A stretch of 64,000 nt of DNA from Nocardia shimofusensis NBRC 100134 (GTDB lineage Bacteria; Actinomycetota; Actinomycetes; Mycobacteriales; Mycobacteriaceae), in assembly GCF_001613125.1 (NCBI RefSeq), contig NZ_BDBT01000031.1:1-64000 (forward strand). The letters run 5' to 3'. A program made the translations under genes and the position numbers. The notes under the pieces were generated by a model that had not been told where the DNA came from, did no database searches, and saw only the letters and a program-made list of their open reading frames with translations. Every line of letters starts with the position of its first letter. The stretch's first letter is position 1. This document shows, piece by piece, positions 51,775-60,131 of the stretch.

Positions 51775-51801
51775 TGAGGTTCCCCCGCATTGTTGGAGGG
51801 C
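51775..51801. repeat. Left terminal inverted repeat of the IS3-family element
   Basis: 27-bp end beginning TGAGGTTCCCCCGC; differs from the right end at two positions. Confidence 0.92.
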
Positions 51802-51804
51802 GGA

Positions 51805-52695
51805 TTACCAGCTTTCGGCTGGAACTCGGTGATGGTAGCTGGCTTCGAACTCGTCGGGTGATCGCCAGTCGAGCTTCTTCTGGATGCGCTGGGTGTTGTA
51901 CCAGCCGTCGATGTAGGCGAACAGGGCGTTCTCGGCCTCCTCCCGGGTCCGCCAGGACCGGCGATAGACCAGTTCGGTCTTCAACGTGGAGAAGAAATTC
52001 TCCATCAACGCGTTATCGTAGGAATCCCCGACCGACCCCATCGACTGCGCGATCCCGTTGTCGGCCAACGTGTTCGCGAACCGGATAGCGGTGTAGGTCG
52101 ACCCGCGGTCGGAGTGATGTATCAACTCGCCATCGCGGATGTCGCGGCTCCAGACCGCATACTCGACAGCGCCGAGGACCATCTCGGTGTCGCAGCGGTC
52201 GGAGGTCTTCCATCCGACGATCCGGTTGGAGAACGCATCCCGCACCGCGGCCAGCCAAAACGCTCCCTGACCACACGGGATGCGGGTCGCGTCCGCCACC
52301 CACAGCCGGTTCGGGCGATCGGCGGTGAAGACCCGTTCGACCAGATCCGGTGCCGGCGCTGCCCGCGGATCGGTCCGCGTGGACCCGATCCGCCACCGTT
52401 TCCGCAGGAACGCGCCCTGCAACCCGGCGCCGCGCATCACCCGCTCCACCCGTTTACGGCCGACCGCGATCCCTCGCCGGGCCAGCATCGCATGCACCCG
52501 GGGCGAGCCATAGGTGCCGCCGGAACTGGTATGGATATCGACGATCTCGGCCAGCAGCTCTTCATCGGCGATCTGCCGCGCCGACGGCTCCCGCAGGCGT
52601 TTACGCCACCAGTAGTAGGTCGACGACGCGATGCCGAGTACCCGCAATACGAGCTCGACCGGGTGCGAGCTGCCTTCGACGAAGCGCACGATCAC
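51805..52695 (-). CDS. IS3-family transposase, OrfB (DDE integrase core)
   Basis: 296 residues. After an N-terminal HTH_21-type region (LLAEIVDIHTSSGGTYGSPRVHAML) comes the retroviral-type integrase core: first Asp in LWVADATRIP, second in IHHSDRGSTYTA, and the Glu in NALMENFFSTLKTELVYRR, the DD(35)E triad. The start GTG 52695 overlaps the orfA stop as GTGA, which allows coupled translation; whether a -1 frameshift fuses them cannot be told without a search for a slippery site, none being obvious. Confidence 0.94.
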   Translation of the reverse strand: MIVRFVEGSSHPVELVLRVLGIASSTYYWWRKRLREPSARQIADEELLAEIVDIHTSSGGTYGSPRVHAMLARRGIAVGRKRVERVMRGAGLQGAFLRKRWRIGSTRTDPRAAPAPDLVERVFTADRPNRLWVADATRIPCGQGAFWLAAVRDAFSNRIVGWKTSDRCDTEMVLGAVEYAVWSRDIRDGELIHHSDRGSTYTAIRFANTLADNGIAQSMGSVGDSYDNALMENFFSTLKTELVYRRSWRTREEAENALFAYIDGWYNTQRIQKKLDWRSPDEFEASYHHRVPAESW

Positions 52696-52991
52696 CTCCG
52701 GGTCTGGTCGAGCTCCGAGGCGAAATACGCACTCGCAGAACGCAGGATGTCGTTGACCCGCTCCAGCTCGGCGACCTGCTTGCGCAGCCGCTTGTTCTCC
52801 TCGGCCAGATCCACAGCCGCCGGTTCCGGACGCCGGCCGGCATCCGCTTGGCGGATCCAGTTCCTCAACGCCTCGTGATGAACGCCCAACTGCTGGGCCA
52901 ACTTCCGGACCGTCGGTTTCGGGTCCGAGTCCTGATACAGCCGAACCGCTCGGGCCTTCAACTCGTCCGGATACTTCTTCGGTGCTGCCAC
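52692..52991 (-). CDS. IS3-family transposase, OrfA (HTH and leucine zipper)
   Basis: 99 residues. N-terminal HTH KKYPDELKARAVRLYQDSDPKPTVRKLAQQLGVHHEALRNWIRQAD recognises the terminal repeats; the second half, LAEENKRLRKQVAELERVNDILRSASAYFA, is a leucine zipper for multimerisation. It is encoded first on the minus strand and overlaps orfB by 4 bp, as normal for the family. Confidence 0.93.
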   Translation of the reverse strand: MAAPKKYPDELKARAVRLYQDSDPKPTVRKLAQQLGVHHEALRNWIRQADAGRRPEPAAVDLAEENKRLRKQVAELERVNDILRSASAYFASELDQTRR

Positions 52992-53029
52992 GTGGGGCTC
53001 CTTTCTGGCCCTATCGGACCATGCTCAGA

Positions 53030-53056
53030 GCCCTCCAAGAAAGCGGGGGAACCTCA
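53030..53056. repeat. Right terminal inverted repeat of the IS3-family element
   Basis: 27-bp end finishing GCGGGGGAACCTCA, the inverse of the left end; the 3-bp CCG duplication follows at 53057-53059. Confidence 0.92.
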
Positions 53057-53628
53057 CCGAATGGCTCGGCGATCGCGGCGGCTGTTTCGGGAGTTCCGGT
53101 GACAGCTGCCTGCCTGCGCAACGCGACCGCTGTCGCAGCCTGGATGGTCCAACAGGGGTGGGGCACGGCCGAACGGCCGATCTCGATCATCCCTGCCGGG
53201 GAACAGTGGCCCGGCCAGGACGCCGTGAGGCCCGCCATCGAAGACTGGATCGGCGCCGGGATGGTCGTATCCGCTCTCGCCGAAGCCGGGGCAGGACCGC
53301 TGTCGTCGGAAGCGGCGGCAGCCAAGACGCTGTACGACGGGCTCACCGACGTGCCGGGCTTCGTATCCGAATGCGCGTCAGGACGTGAACTCGCCGACAT
53401 GGGCTTCGGAAATGATGTCGCGGTTGCCACGGAACTGGACACCAGCGCGGCGGTTCCACTACTCGTCCAGGGCATGTTCGTCGACGGAGTCGCCTTTCGG
53501 CGCGCAGTCTGACGCGAGGAGATGGTTCGGGCGGCGAGGCTCTCGTCCACGCTGCGTGATCACACAACGAGTGTGTCGGCGACACGACGGCAATAGCTGC
53601 CGGGTACCCCCGGCCGCGAGGGCATCGA

Positions 53629-54135
53629 TCAACCGATGCCGAATGCGGAGAAGGCTGTCGACATTTTCATCACCAGCCGACCAGGCGTGTTTCCCACGGG
53701 AATGAAATCGTGCTTTTGATAGAAGGCAGAGGCCTCATCGTCGATAGCATCCACCACGATGAGGCGACCACCAGACGCCTGAGCCGCGCCCATGATCTTG
53801 CTGATGGCGTCGACGAGCAGGTCACTCCCATACCCTTGCCCGTGCAGAGACTTGTCGAGGGCGAACTTCGCCAGCAGGAAGGCAGGCACGGACCGCATGC
53901 CTGCGGCCATCCGGTTCGAGATACCGTCCTCGGTCCGGTCGACCATCGTGGGGGCGATGGCGTAGTACGCCTTCACCACCAGGGCGTCACCATCGGTCCA
54001 CACGTAGGTGCGACTGGTCATTCCCGTATCTGCGGCAAGAGCCTTGGTCTGCAACCACTTGTTCAAAACATCCTTGCCGCAATCGAATCGAGACAAGTCG
54101 TGATCGGCCCGCAAGCCGGTCGAGAAATAGGTCAT
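53629..54135 (-). CDS. GNAT-family acetyltransferase toxin (TacT-like)
   Basis: 168 residues. GNAT fold with the acetyl-CoA loop LHGQGYGSDLLVDAI (about 98-112) and the C-terminal Tyr in ASAFYQKHDFIPV, which in TacT/AtaT toxins donates the proton when aminoacyl-tRNA is acetylated. The N-terminal FDCGKDVLNKWL is also typical of this toxin group. It is encoded after a DUF1778 protein with a 4-bp overlap, the standard TacAT order, so translation block by aminoacyl-tRNA acetylation is the expected effect. Confidence 0.92.
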   Translation of the reverse strand: MTYFSTGLRADHDLSRFDCGKDVLNKWLQTKALAADTGMTSRTYVWTDGDALVVKAYYAIAPTMVDRTEDGISNRMAAGMRSVPAFLLAKFALDKSLHGQGYGSDLLVDAISKIMGAAQASGGRLIVVDAIDDEASAFYQKHDFIPVGNTPGRLVMKMSTAFSAFGIG

Positions 54136-54401
54136 CGGCGCACGAACCTTCGTGGCCGTGCGACGACCGCAGCGAGAGTCGGTGCTTCGTCTGCGACATC
54201 CAGCGACTCGAGCATGGCGTCGAATTGCTCCGCAGGCATCAGGGTGCGACTGGATAGAGCGAGCACTCGGTCGGCACGCTGGATCGCCGCGTTGCGCACG
54301 AATTCGGTCAGCGTCTCACCAACGGCTCCCGCCGCCTCCTCGATTTGATCGCGCCCTTCCGCGGCCAACCGGATCTCGAAACGCTCGGTCTTGGTGCTCA
54401 T
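54132..54401 (-). CDS. DUF1778-family antitoxin (TacA-like)
   Basis: 89 residues. An N-terminal ribbon-helix-helix (TKTERFEIRLAAEGRDQIEEAAGAVGETLTEFVRNAAI) binds DNA and a C-terminal tail (MPAEQFDAMLESLD) neutralises the GNAT toxin in this family. ATG 54401 gives the usual start; a longer frame lies upstream without homology. Two TGTACGG repeats occur about 110 bp upstream and may be its operator. Confidence 0.92.
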   Translation of the reverse strand: MSTKTERFEIRLAAEGRDQIEEAAGAVGETLTEFVRNAAIQRADRVLALSSRTLMPAEQFDAMLESLDVADEAPTLAAVVARPRRFVRR

Positions 54402-54514
54402 CGCAGCTGCCCTTCGCTCATGTTCCAACGACCGCTTGGTGAACTCCTAGCGCTTGCCGACTCAGAGTGTTGCGATCAGTACAGACGCCCCATTTTGCTG
54501 TGGACGACTCAACT

Positions 54515-54532
54515 GTACGGGCATTGTACGGA
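54515..54532. promoter_or_regulatory. Direct TGTACGG repeats upstream of the DUF1778/GNAT pair
   Basis: TGTACGG occurs at 54515-54521 and again at 54526-54532, start-to-start distance 11 bp (one helical turn). Ribbon-helix-helix antitoxins bind short repeats spaced like this. The distance of about 115 bp to the antitoxin start makes assignment tentative. Confidence 0.35.
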
Positions 54533-54572
54533 CAAGGCCAGAGGATTCCGGGAGGAACGCAGCTTCGGCCTA

Positions 54573-54595
54573 GACGTTGAAACGGAAACTCGACT
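54573..54595. repeat. Degenerate copy of the ychF 3' end
   Basis: AGACGTTGAAACGGAAACTCGAC here matches AGACGTTGAAGCGGAACTCGAC at 55348-55369, the last codons of ychF, in the same orientation, with one mismatch and one extra base. Together the copies bracket vapBC and may be remnants of an attachment site or target duplication. Confidence 0.6.
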
Positions 54596-54616
54596 GCGTT
54601 CCGGCACGAAGCACCG

Positions 54617-55030
54617 TCATGACGAAGGCGCGATGTACTCGCACCGCAGGTCGGACACTCTCGCGATGTGCTCGAAGTCGCGGTCCGCGGCAAGCACGGT
54701 CGCATCGTTCACGATGGCGTAGCCAGCGATGAGGATGTCGAGCGAGCCGGCCGCGCGGACGAGTCCCGCATTCCACAGCGCTTCCTGGATATCGAGCACG
54801 AGCGATTCGTCGGGTGCGTGCTCGAGCGGGAACCCGAGGGAGATCTGCTCTCGGTAGTGTGCGTACTCCTCGGGCGTTCGGGCGCTGTGGCAGAACTCGA
54901 GCACCTGCGGCGGGCAGGTGACGAACAGGTCGGCCGGCGCTCGTTCGATGCGCCGGAGCCGCGCAGTGATACCCGCGTCTCCGGTGGCCAGTTTTGCCCA
55001 GACCGAGTTGTCGACCAGGTAGTCGGTCAC
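54617..55030 (-). CDS. vapC: PIN-domain toxin VapC
   Basis: 137 residues. Acidic active-site residues of the PIN fold: Asp in YLVDNSVWAKL, Glu in CPPQVLEFCHSA, Asp in GSLDILIAGYAI and Asp in VLAADRDFEHIA. These bind Mg and cleave RNA, in mycobacteria often specific tRNAs or rRNA. It overlaps the antitoxin gene by 4 bp. ATG/GTG start at 55030. Confidence 0.93.
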   Translation of the reverse strand: MTDYLVDNSVWAKLATGDAGITARLRRIERAPADLFVTCPPQVLEFCHSARTPEEYAHYREQISLGFPLEHAPDESLVLDIQEALWNAGLVRAAGSLDILIAGYAIVNDATVLAADRDFEHIARVSDLRCEYIAPSS

Positions 55031-55245
55031 ACAGACTCGGACTGGCTCGGAGAGACCACCGGCGCGCCGAGCTCACTCTCCAGGTCGGCCAGTCCCGCGA
55101 TACCGTCGATCATCGCGCCCTTCTGCTTCGAGGCAATGAGTCGGCGCAACGCGAGGTCGAGGACGGCTCGATTCGATCGCTCGCCCGTGAGCGCCCTGGC
55201 ACGCTCGATGAGCTTCGGATCCAGGTCGACGCTGGTGACTGCCAT
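55027..55245 (-). CDS. vapB: VapB-family antitoxin
   Basis: 72 residues. An N-terminal ribbon-helix-helix-like DNA-binding part (MAVTSVDLDPKLIERARALTGERSNRAVLDLALRRLIA) is followed by a C-terminal toxin-binding tail. It precedes vapC, the usual order. Promoter elements are visible just upstream (two TATAAT on the minus strand, within inverted repeat GTTGAT/ATCAAC), in an AT-rich patch unlike the neighbouring DNA. Confidence 0.91.
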   Translation of the reverse strand: MAVTSVDLDPKLIERARALTGERSNRAVLDLALRRLIASKQKGAMIDGIAGLADLESELGAPVVSPSQSESV

Positions 55246-55258
55246 GATGCCCCCTACC

Positions 55259-55287
55259 GTTGATTATATGGCTGATTATATATCAAC
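55259..55287 (-). promoter_or_regulatory. vapBC promoter/operator
   Basis: GTTGAT (55259-55264) and ATCAAC (55282-55287) form an inverted repeat. Inside lie two direct TGATTATAT repeats (55261 and 55273), each giving a perfect TATAAT on the minus strand (55263-55268, 55275-55280). ATG of vapB is 14 bp away. Expected VapB(C) binding would block the promoter. Confidence 0.6.
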
Positions 55288-55345
55288 CGGCGTCAGGGGA
55301 CACCCAATCGCGCCGTGGACTCCTGGCGGCGGGCGAACCGTGCTA

Positions 55346-56425
55346 TCAGACGTTGAAGCGGAACTCGACCACGTCACCGTCGGTCATGACGTAGTCCTTG
55401 CCCTCCATGCGCACCTTGCCCGCGGCCTTGGCAGCAGCCATCGAGCCAGCCGCGACCAGGTCGTCGAACGCCACGACCTCGGCCTTGATGAACCCGCGCT
55501 CGAAGTCGGTGTGGATGACGCCGGCGGCCTTGGGCGCGGTGTCACCCTGGTGGATCGTCCACGCACGCGCTTCCTTCGGACCGGCGGTGAGGTAGGTCTG
55601 CAGGCCGAGGGTGTGGAAGCCGGCGCGGGCCAGGGCGTGCAGGCCGGGCTCGGTCTGGCCGATGGATTCGAGCAGTTCGGCGGCGGACTCGTCGTCGAGT
55701 TCGAGGAGTTCGGCTTCGACCTTGGCGTCGAGGAAGACGGCGTCGGCGGGGGCGACGGCGGCCTTCAGCTCGGCCTTGCGGGCCTCGTCGGTGAGGACGG
55801 ACTCGTCGGCGTTGAAGACGTAGAGGAAGGGCTTGACGGTGAGCAGCGAGAGTTCCCGCAGCAGCTCGGTGTCGATTTCCTTCTGCGCGGCGAAGAGGGT
55901 GCGGCCGTTGTTCAGGATTTCCTGGGCGGCCTTGGCGGCGTCGGCGACGGGCTTGCGGTCCTTCTTGACCTTGGCTTCCTTGTCGAGGCGGACGACCGCC
56001 TTCTCCAGGGTCTGCAGGTCGGCGAGGATGAGCTCGGTCTCGATGACCTCGATGTCGGCGAGGGGGTCGACGCGGCCGTCGACGTGGATGACGTCGTCGT
56101 CGGAGAAGACGCGCACGACCTGGCAGATGGCGTCGGCTTCGCGGATGTTGGCGAGGAACTTGTTGCCCAGGCCCGCGCCTTCGGAAGCGCCCTTGACGAT
56201 GCCCGCGATGTCGACGAAGGAGACGACAGCCGGAACAGTGCGCTCGGAGCCGAAGATCTCGGCGAGCTGGTCGAGCCTCGGATCGGGCAGCGGGACGACG
56301 CCGACGTTGGGTTCGATGGTCGCGAACGGGTAGTTCGCGGCCAGCACGTCGTTCTTGGTCAGCGCGTTGAACAGCGTCGACTTTCCGACGTTGGGCAGGC
56401 CGACGATTCCGAGGGTGAGACTCAC
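55346..56425 (-). CDS. ychF: Redox-regulated ATPase/GTPase YchF (OLA1 family)
   Basis: 359-residue Obg-like NTPase of near-universal distribution. G1 GLPNVGKSTLFNALT, G3 VDIAGIVKGASEGAGLGNKF, and NADES in place of the usual NKxD, which favours ATP; the C-terminal TGS domain ends EFRFNV. It acts in translation and oxidative-stress control. ATG at 56425. Its last codons are repeated at 54573-54595, so this gene's 3' end may have served as an integration site. Confidence 0.95.
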   Translation of the reverse strand: MSLTLGIVGLPNVGKSTLFNALTKNDVLAANYPFATIEPNVGVVPLPDPRLDQLAEIFGSERTVPAVVSFVDIAGIVKGASEGAGLGNKFLANIREADAICQVVRVFSDDDVIHVDGRVDPLADIEVIETELILADLQTLEKAVVRLDKEAKVKKDRKPVADAAKAAQEILNNGRTLFAAQKEIDTELLRELSLLTVKPFLYVFNADESVLTDEARKAELKAAVAPADAVFLDAKVEAELLELDDESAAELLESIGQTEPGLHALARAGFHTLGLQTYLTAGPKEARAWTIHQGDTAPKAAGVIHTDFERGFIKAEVVAFDDLVAAGSMAAAKAAGKVRMEGKDYVMTDGDVVEFRFNV

Positions 56426-56505
56426 GAGGAGTGGAGTCTACGCGGTGCGCGAAACGGCGCTCGGCGGACGGGACCGATGCCGCGCCTACGGCGTAGCGTG
56501 AACGC

Positions 56506-57345
56506 ATGGAGCCGACCTCCGAAACGGTGACGGCGCGGCCCGCTTCCGTACTGGCCGGGTTCGTCGACCACTACATCGGCTATCGGATGACCGGGTACGC
56601 GCCCGGCCTGCACCGGGGACTGCCGTCGCGCCATCAGACCTTCATCGTCGCCATCGGGCCGACCATCGACGTCGTCGCCCAGACCGACCGCACCCAGAGC
56701 CCGGCCGATTACCGCTGTGTCCTCAGCGGGTTGCAGGCGAGCGCGGCCGCGATCGCGCACACCGGCCATCAGGAGGGGGTCGGGATCGCACTGACGCCGC
56801 TGGGCTGCCGGGCATTGTTCGGCCTGCCCGCGGGGGCGCTGTGGAACACGACGCTGGAGTGCGCGCAGATCGCCGGGCCGGTCGCGGACGAGTTGTGGGA
56901 GCGGTTGCAGGGGCCCGCGTCGTGGCCTGCTCGATTCGCGGTGTGCGACGAGGTACTGACGCGGCTGGCGAACCCGCAGCGGCTGGTGACACCCGAGTTG
57001 ACCTGGGCGTGGCGGACGGTGACCGGCAGTGGCGGGCAGGCGAGCGTGTCGGCGCTGGCCGACCGGATCGGCTGGAGCAGACAGCATCTGACCAGGCGGT
57101 TCACCACGGAGTTCGGGCTCGGGCCCAAGCTCGCCGCGCGGATCACCCGATTCGAGCGGGCGCGGCGGATGATCGTCGCGACGCCGTCGTTCGTGACGCT
57201 CGCGCAGGTGGCCGCGAGCTGCGGGTACTACGACCAGGCGCATCTGAACCGGGACTTCGCGGAGTTGGCCGGGTGCAGCCCGACCACCTGGCTCGCCGAG
57301 GAGGAGATTCCATCCGTCCAAGACGACGCCGACACCTCGGGGTGA
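56506..57345 (+). CDS. AraC-family transcriptional regulator
   Basis: 279 residues. The C-terminal double HTH: SALADRIGWSRQHLTRRFTTEFGLGPKLAARITRFERARRMI and FVTLAQVAASCGYYDQAHLNRDFAELAGCSPTTWL (about 175-260). The N-terminal half is a DUF6597-like sensor domain of the type common in mycolata. A VOC-family gene follows 10 bp later and is likely in the same operon. Confidence 0.92.
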   Translation: MEPTSETVTARPASVLAGFVDHYIGYRMTGYAPGLHRGLPSRHQTFIVAIGPTIDVVAQTDRTQSPADYRCVLSGLQASAAAIAHTGHQEGVGIALTPLGCRALFGLPAGALWNTTLECAQIAGPVADELWERLQGPASWPARFAVCDEVLTRLANPQRLVTPELTWAWRTVTGSGGQASVSALADRIGWSRQHLTRRFTTEFGLGPKLAARITRFERARRMIVATPSFVTLAQVAASCGYYDQAHLNRDFAELAGCSPTTWLAEEEIPSVQDDADTSG

Positions 57346-57355
57346 CCCTGGAGTC

Positions 57356-57784
57356 ATGACCGATTCGACGATCACACCAGCAGAAACGCGCACCGGCACC
57401 GCCGTCTGGCCGTGCCTGAGCTTCCGGGACGCGCACGCGATGGTCGCGTTCCTGACCGAGGCCTTCGGCTTCGAGAAAAGCGCCGTCTACACCAGGGAGA
57501 ACGATCAAGCCGTCGTCGAGCACGGCGAACTGCGCTGGCCGCTCGGCGGCGGCATCATGTTCGGTTCGGCGGGCAAGGACGACACGCCGTTCGGGCAGCG
57601 CACGCCGGGAAACGACTCGCTCTACCTGGTCTGCGACGACCCCGACGGCCTGTTCGCCCGCGCCACCGCGGCCGGGGCGGAGATCGTGCGCGAACTTCGC
57701 GACGAGGACTACGGTTCCCGGGGATTCACAGCCCGCGACCCCGAGGGCAACCTGTGGAGTTTCGGCACCTACCGGGGCGAATAG
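57356..57784 (+). CDS. VOC-superfamily (glyoxalase/bleomycin resistance) protein
   Basis: 142 residues in the vicinal-oxygen-chelate fold: WPCLSFRDAHAMVAFLTEAFGFE at the start, YLVCDDPDGLFARATAAGAEIVRELRDEDYGSRGFTARDPEGNLWSFG at the end. The subgroup with DPEGN-W-F is the glyoxalase-like one found after AraC regulators. A metal-binding pattern is incomplete in the first half (VVEHGELRW), so enzymatic activity cannot be assured. It may act in stress detoxification with the AraC regulator. Confidence 0.88.
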   Translation: MTDSTITPAETRTGTAVWPCLSFRDAHAMVAFLTEAFGFEKSAVYTRENDQAVVEHGELRWPLGGGIMFGSAGKDDTPFGQRTPGNDSLYLVCDDPDGLFARATAAGAEIVRELRDEDYGSRGFTARDPEGNLWSFGTYRGE

Positions 57785-57854
57785 GGGCAGCGGCCGGATC
57801 GCCATCCGTTACCTTGTGAGCTGTTCTCGGTGCCTCGCGTCACAGGAGTAGCGG

Positions 57855-60131
57855 ATGGCGACAATCGAATATCTTCGGACCGACCCCGGTCTACCGCCGG
57901 TCGGGGTGGTCGACAGATCCCCGATGACCCCGGTCAAGAAGGGGGTCTTCGCCGCGATCGCGATACTCGGCGCGCTCGCCTGGGCGATCCTGGCCGTCGC
58001 GCGCGGCGAGAACGTGAACGCGGTCTGGATCGTCATCGCCGCGGTCTGCACCTACGTCATCGCCTTCCGCTTCTACGCGCGGTTCATCGAGTGGAAGATC
58101 ACCAAGCCGCGCGACGATCTGGCCACCCCGGCCGAAATCCTGGAGAACGGCAAGGATTTCATGCCGATGGACCGCCGGGTCCTCTACGGCCACCACTTCG
58201 CCGCCATCGCGGGCGCCGGTCCGCTGGTCGGGCCGGTGCTGGCCGCGCAGATGGGCTATCTGCCCGGCACGATCTGGATCGTGGTCGGCGTCTGCCTGGC
58301 CGGGGCGGTGCAGGACTACCTGGTGCTGTGGGCCTCGACCAAGCGGCGCGGGCGCAGCCTCGGGCAGATGGCCCGCGACGAGCTCGGCGCGGTCGGCGGC
58401 GTGGCGGCCATCGTCGCGATTCTCGTGATCATGATGATCCTGCTGGCGGTGCTGGCGCTGGTGGTGGTCAATGCGCTCGGTGAGAGCCCGTGGGGTGTTT
58501 TCTCCATCGCCATGACCATCCCCATCGCCCTGTTCATGGGCGTCTATCTGCGGTTCATGCGCCCGGGGCGGGTCGGCGAGGTCTCCGCGATCGGCATCGT
58601 GCTCTTGCTGCTGGCCATTGTCGGTGGCGGCTGGGTGTCGGAAACCGAGTGGGGCGCGGACTGGTTCACGCTCTCGCGCACCACCATCGCCTGGGCGCTC
58701 ATCGGCTACGGCTTCCTGGCCTCGGTGCTGCCGGTGTGGTTGCTGCTGGCCCCACGCGACTATTTGTCGACTTTCATGAAGATCGGCACCATCGGCCTGC
58801 TGGCCGTGGGCATCCTGATCACCATGCCGGTGCTGACGGCGCCGGCGATCTCGGACTTCGCCACCAGCGGGAGCGGCCCCGCCTTCGCGGGCAGCCTGTT
58901 CCCGTTCCTGTTCATCACCATCGCCTGCGGCGCGCTGTCGGGCTTCCATGCGCTGATCTCCTCCGGCACCACGCCGAAGCTGCTGGAGAAGGAATCGCAC
59001 GCGAGAATGATCGGCTACGGCGGCATGCTGATGGAGTCGTTCGTCGCGGTCATGGCGATCATCACCGCCTGCATCATCGACCAGCACCTCTACTTCGGCA
59101 TGAACGCGCCGCTCTCGCTCACCGGCGGCACCCCGGAAAAGGCCGCGGCATACACCAATTCGCTCGGCTTGTCGGGCGCGCCCGCCACCGCGGACACCTT
59201 CGCGAAAGCCGCCGAGGACGTCGGCGAGACCACGATCATCTCCCGCACCGGCGGCGCGCCCACCCTGGCCGTCGGCATCGCCGAGGTGTTCCACCAGTTC
59301 CTCGGCGGCGCGAGCATGAAGTCGTTCTGGTACCACTTCGCGATCATGTTCGAGGCGCTGTTCATCCTCACCACCATCGACGCGGGCACCCGCGTCGCGC
59401 GGTTCATGGTCTCCGACGCGCTCGCCAATGTGGGTGGGCCGCTGCGCAGGCTCGAGGATCCGTCCTGGCGAGTGGGCGCGTGGGCGTGCTCGCTGGTGGT
59501 GGTCGCGGCGTGGGGGTCGATACTGCTGATGGGCGTCAGCGATCCGCTGGGCGGCATCAACGCGCTGTATCCGCTGTTCGGCATCGCCAACCAGTTGCTG
59601 GCCGCGGTGGCGCTGACGGTGGTGGTCACCATCCTGGTGAAGAAGGGGCTGGGCAAGTGGGCCTGGATTCCGGGCCTCCCGCTGGCCTGGGATCTGGTGG
59701 TGACGATGACCGCGTCCTGGCAGAAGATCTTCTCCGCGGACCCCAAGCTCGGCTACTGGAAGCAGCACAGTCTGTGTCAGCAGGCGCAGGAGGCGGGCAG
59801 GCTGTGCTTGACGGCGAAGACGCCCGAGGAAGTCGACATCGTGGTGCGCAACACCTTCATCCAGGGCACGTTGTCCATCCTGTTCGCGGCGCTGGTGCTG
59901 ATCGTGGCGGTCGTCGGAGTGCTGGTGTGCGTGCGCGCCTGGCGATCCGGAGACACCAGCACCACCGAGTCACCGGAGGAGCCGTCGAAGATCTTCGCGC
60001 CGAGCGGATTCATCGCCACCCCGGCGGAGCGGGAGGTGCAGAAGCAGTGGGACGAACTGATCGCCTCGGGCGCGATCCGGGCGCCCGGCGCGGCCCACAC
60101 CAAGACAGCGAAATCGGACGCCCACGCGTGA
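57855..60131 (+). CDS. cstA: Carbon starvation protein CstA (peptide/pyruvate transporter)
   Basis: 758-residue, heavily hydrophobic transporter with about 16-18 transmembrane helices. CstA family segments: GHHFAAIAGAGPLVGPVLAAQMGYLPG, IACGALSGFHALISSGTTPKLLEKESHARMIGYGGMLMES, and the iron-sulphur/extension-like loop before the last helices. E. coli CstA takes up peptides in starvation and its relative BtsT takes up pyruvate. The start ATG at 57855 is followed by 27 polar residues and then the first helix. A 4-bp overlap links it with the YbdD-like gene. Confidence 0.94.
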   Translation: MATIEYLRTDPGLPPVGVVDRSPMTPVKKGVFAAIAILGALAWAILAVARGENVNAVWIVIAAVCTYVIAFRFYARFIEWKITKPRDDLATPAEILENGKDFMPMDRRVLYGHHFAAIAGAGPLVGPVLAAQMGYLPGTIWIVVGVCLAGAVQDYLVLWASTKRRGRSLGQMARDELGAVGGVAAIVAILVIMMILLAVLALVVVNALGESPWGVFSIAMTIPIALFMGVYLRFMRPGRVGEVSAIGIVLLLLAIVGGGWVSETEWGADWFTLSRTTIAWALIGYGFLASVLPVWLLLAPRDYLSTFMKIGTIGLLAVGILITMPVLTAPAISDFATSGSGPAFAGSLFPFLFITIACGALSGFHALISSGTTPKLLEKESHARMIGYGGMLMESFVAVMAIITACIIDQHLYFGMNAPLSLTGGTPEKAAAYTNSLGLSGAPATADTFAKAAEDVGETTIISRTGGAPTLAVGIAEVFHQFLGGASMKSFWYHFAIMFEALFILTTIDAGTRVARFMVSDALANVGGPLRRLEDPSWRVGAWACSLVVVAAWGSILLMGVSDPLGGINALYPLFGIANQLLAAVALTVVVTILVKKGLGKWAWIPGLPLAWDLVVTMTASWQKIFSADPKLGYWKQHSLCQQAQEAGRLCLTAKTPEEVDIVVRNTFIQGTLSILFAALVLIVAVVGVLVCVRAWRSGDTSTTESPEEPSKIFAPSGFIATPAEREVQKQWDELIASGAIRAPGAAHTKTAKSDAHA

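Larger units (their letters stand above)
51775..53056 (-). mobile_element. Complete IS3-family insertion sequence, 1282 bp
   Basis: Terminal inverted repeats match at 25 of 27 positions, starting with TGAGGTTCCCCCGC (51775-51801 and, inverted, 53030-53056). A 3-bp target duplication CCG flanks it (51772-51774, 53057-53059). It carries two overlapping transposase genes on the minus strand in the IS3 orfA-orfB arrangement. Both are intact, so the element may be active or recently inserted. Confidence 0.95.
51454..53512 (+). pseudogene. comB: ComB-like 2-phosphosulfolactate phosphatase gene, disrupted by an IS3-family element
   Basis: The N-terminal part (51454-51774: VVVDVLSFTTAVSVAVDAGTAVLPY ... 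RLVLPSP) and the C-terminal part (53060-53512: NGSAIAAAVSGVPVTAACLRNATAVAAWM...) are the two pieces of one ComB-family gene. Removing the element and one 3-bp target copy restores a continuous frame of 257 residues reading LPSPNGS, the family's active-site segment. It starts at GTG 51454. ComB acts in coenzyme M synthesis in archaea; in actinobacteria its role is uncertain. The insertion almost certainly inactivates it. Confidence 0.88.
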
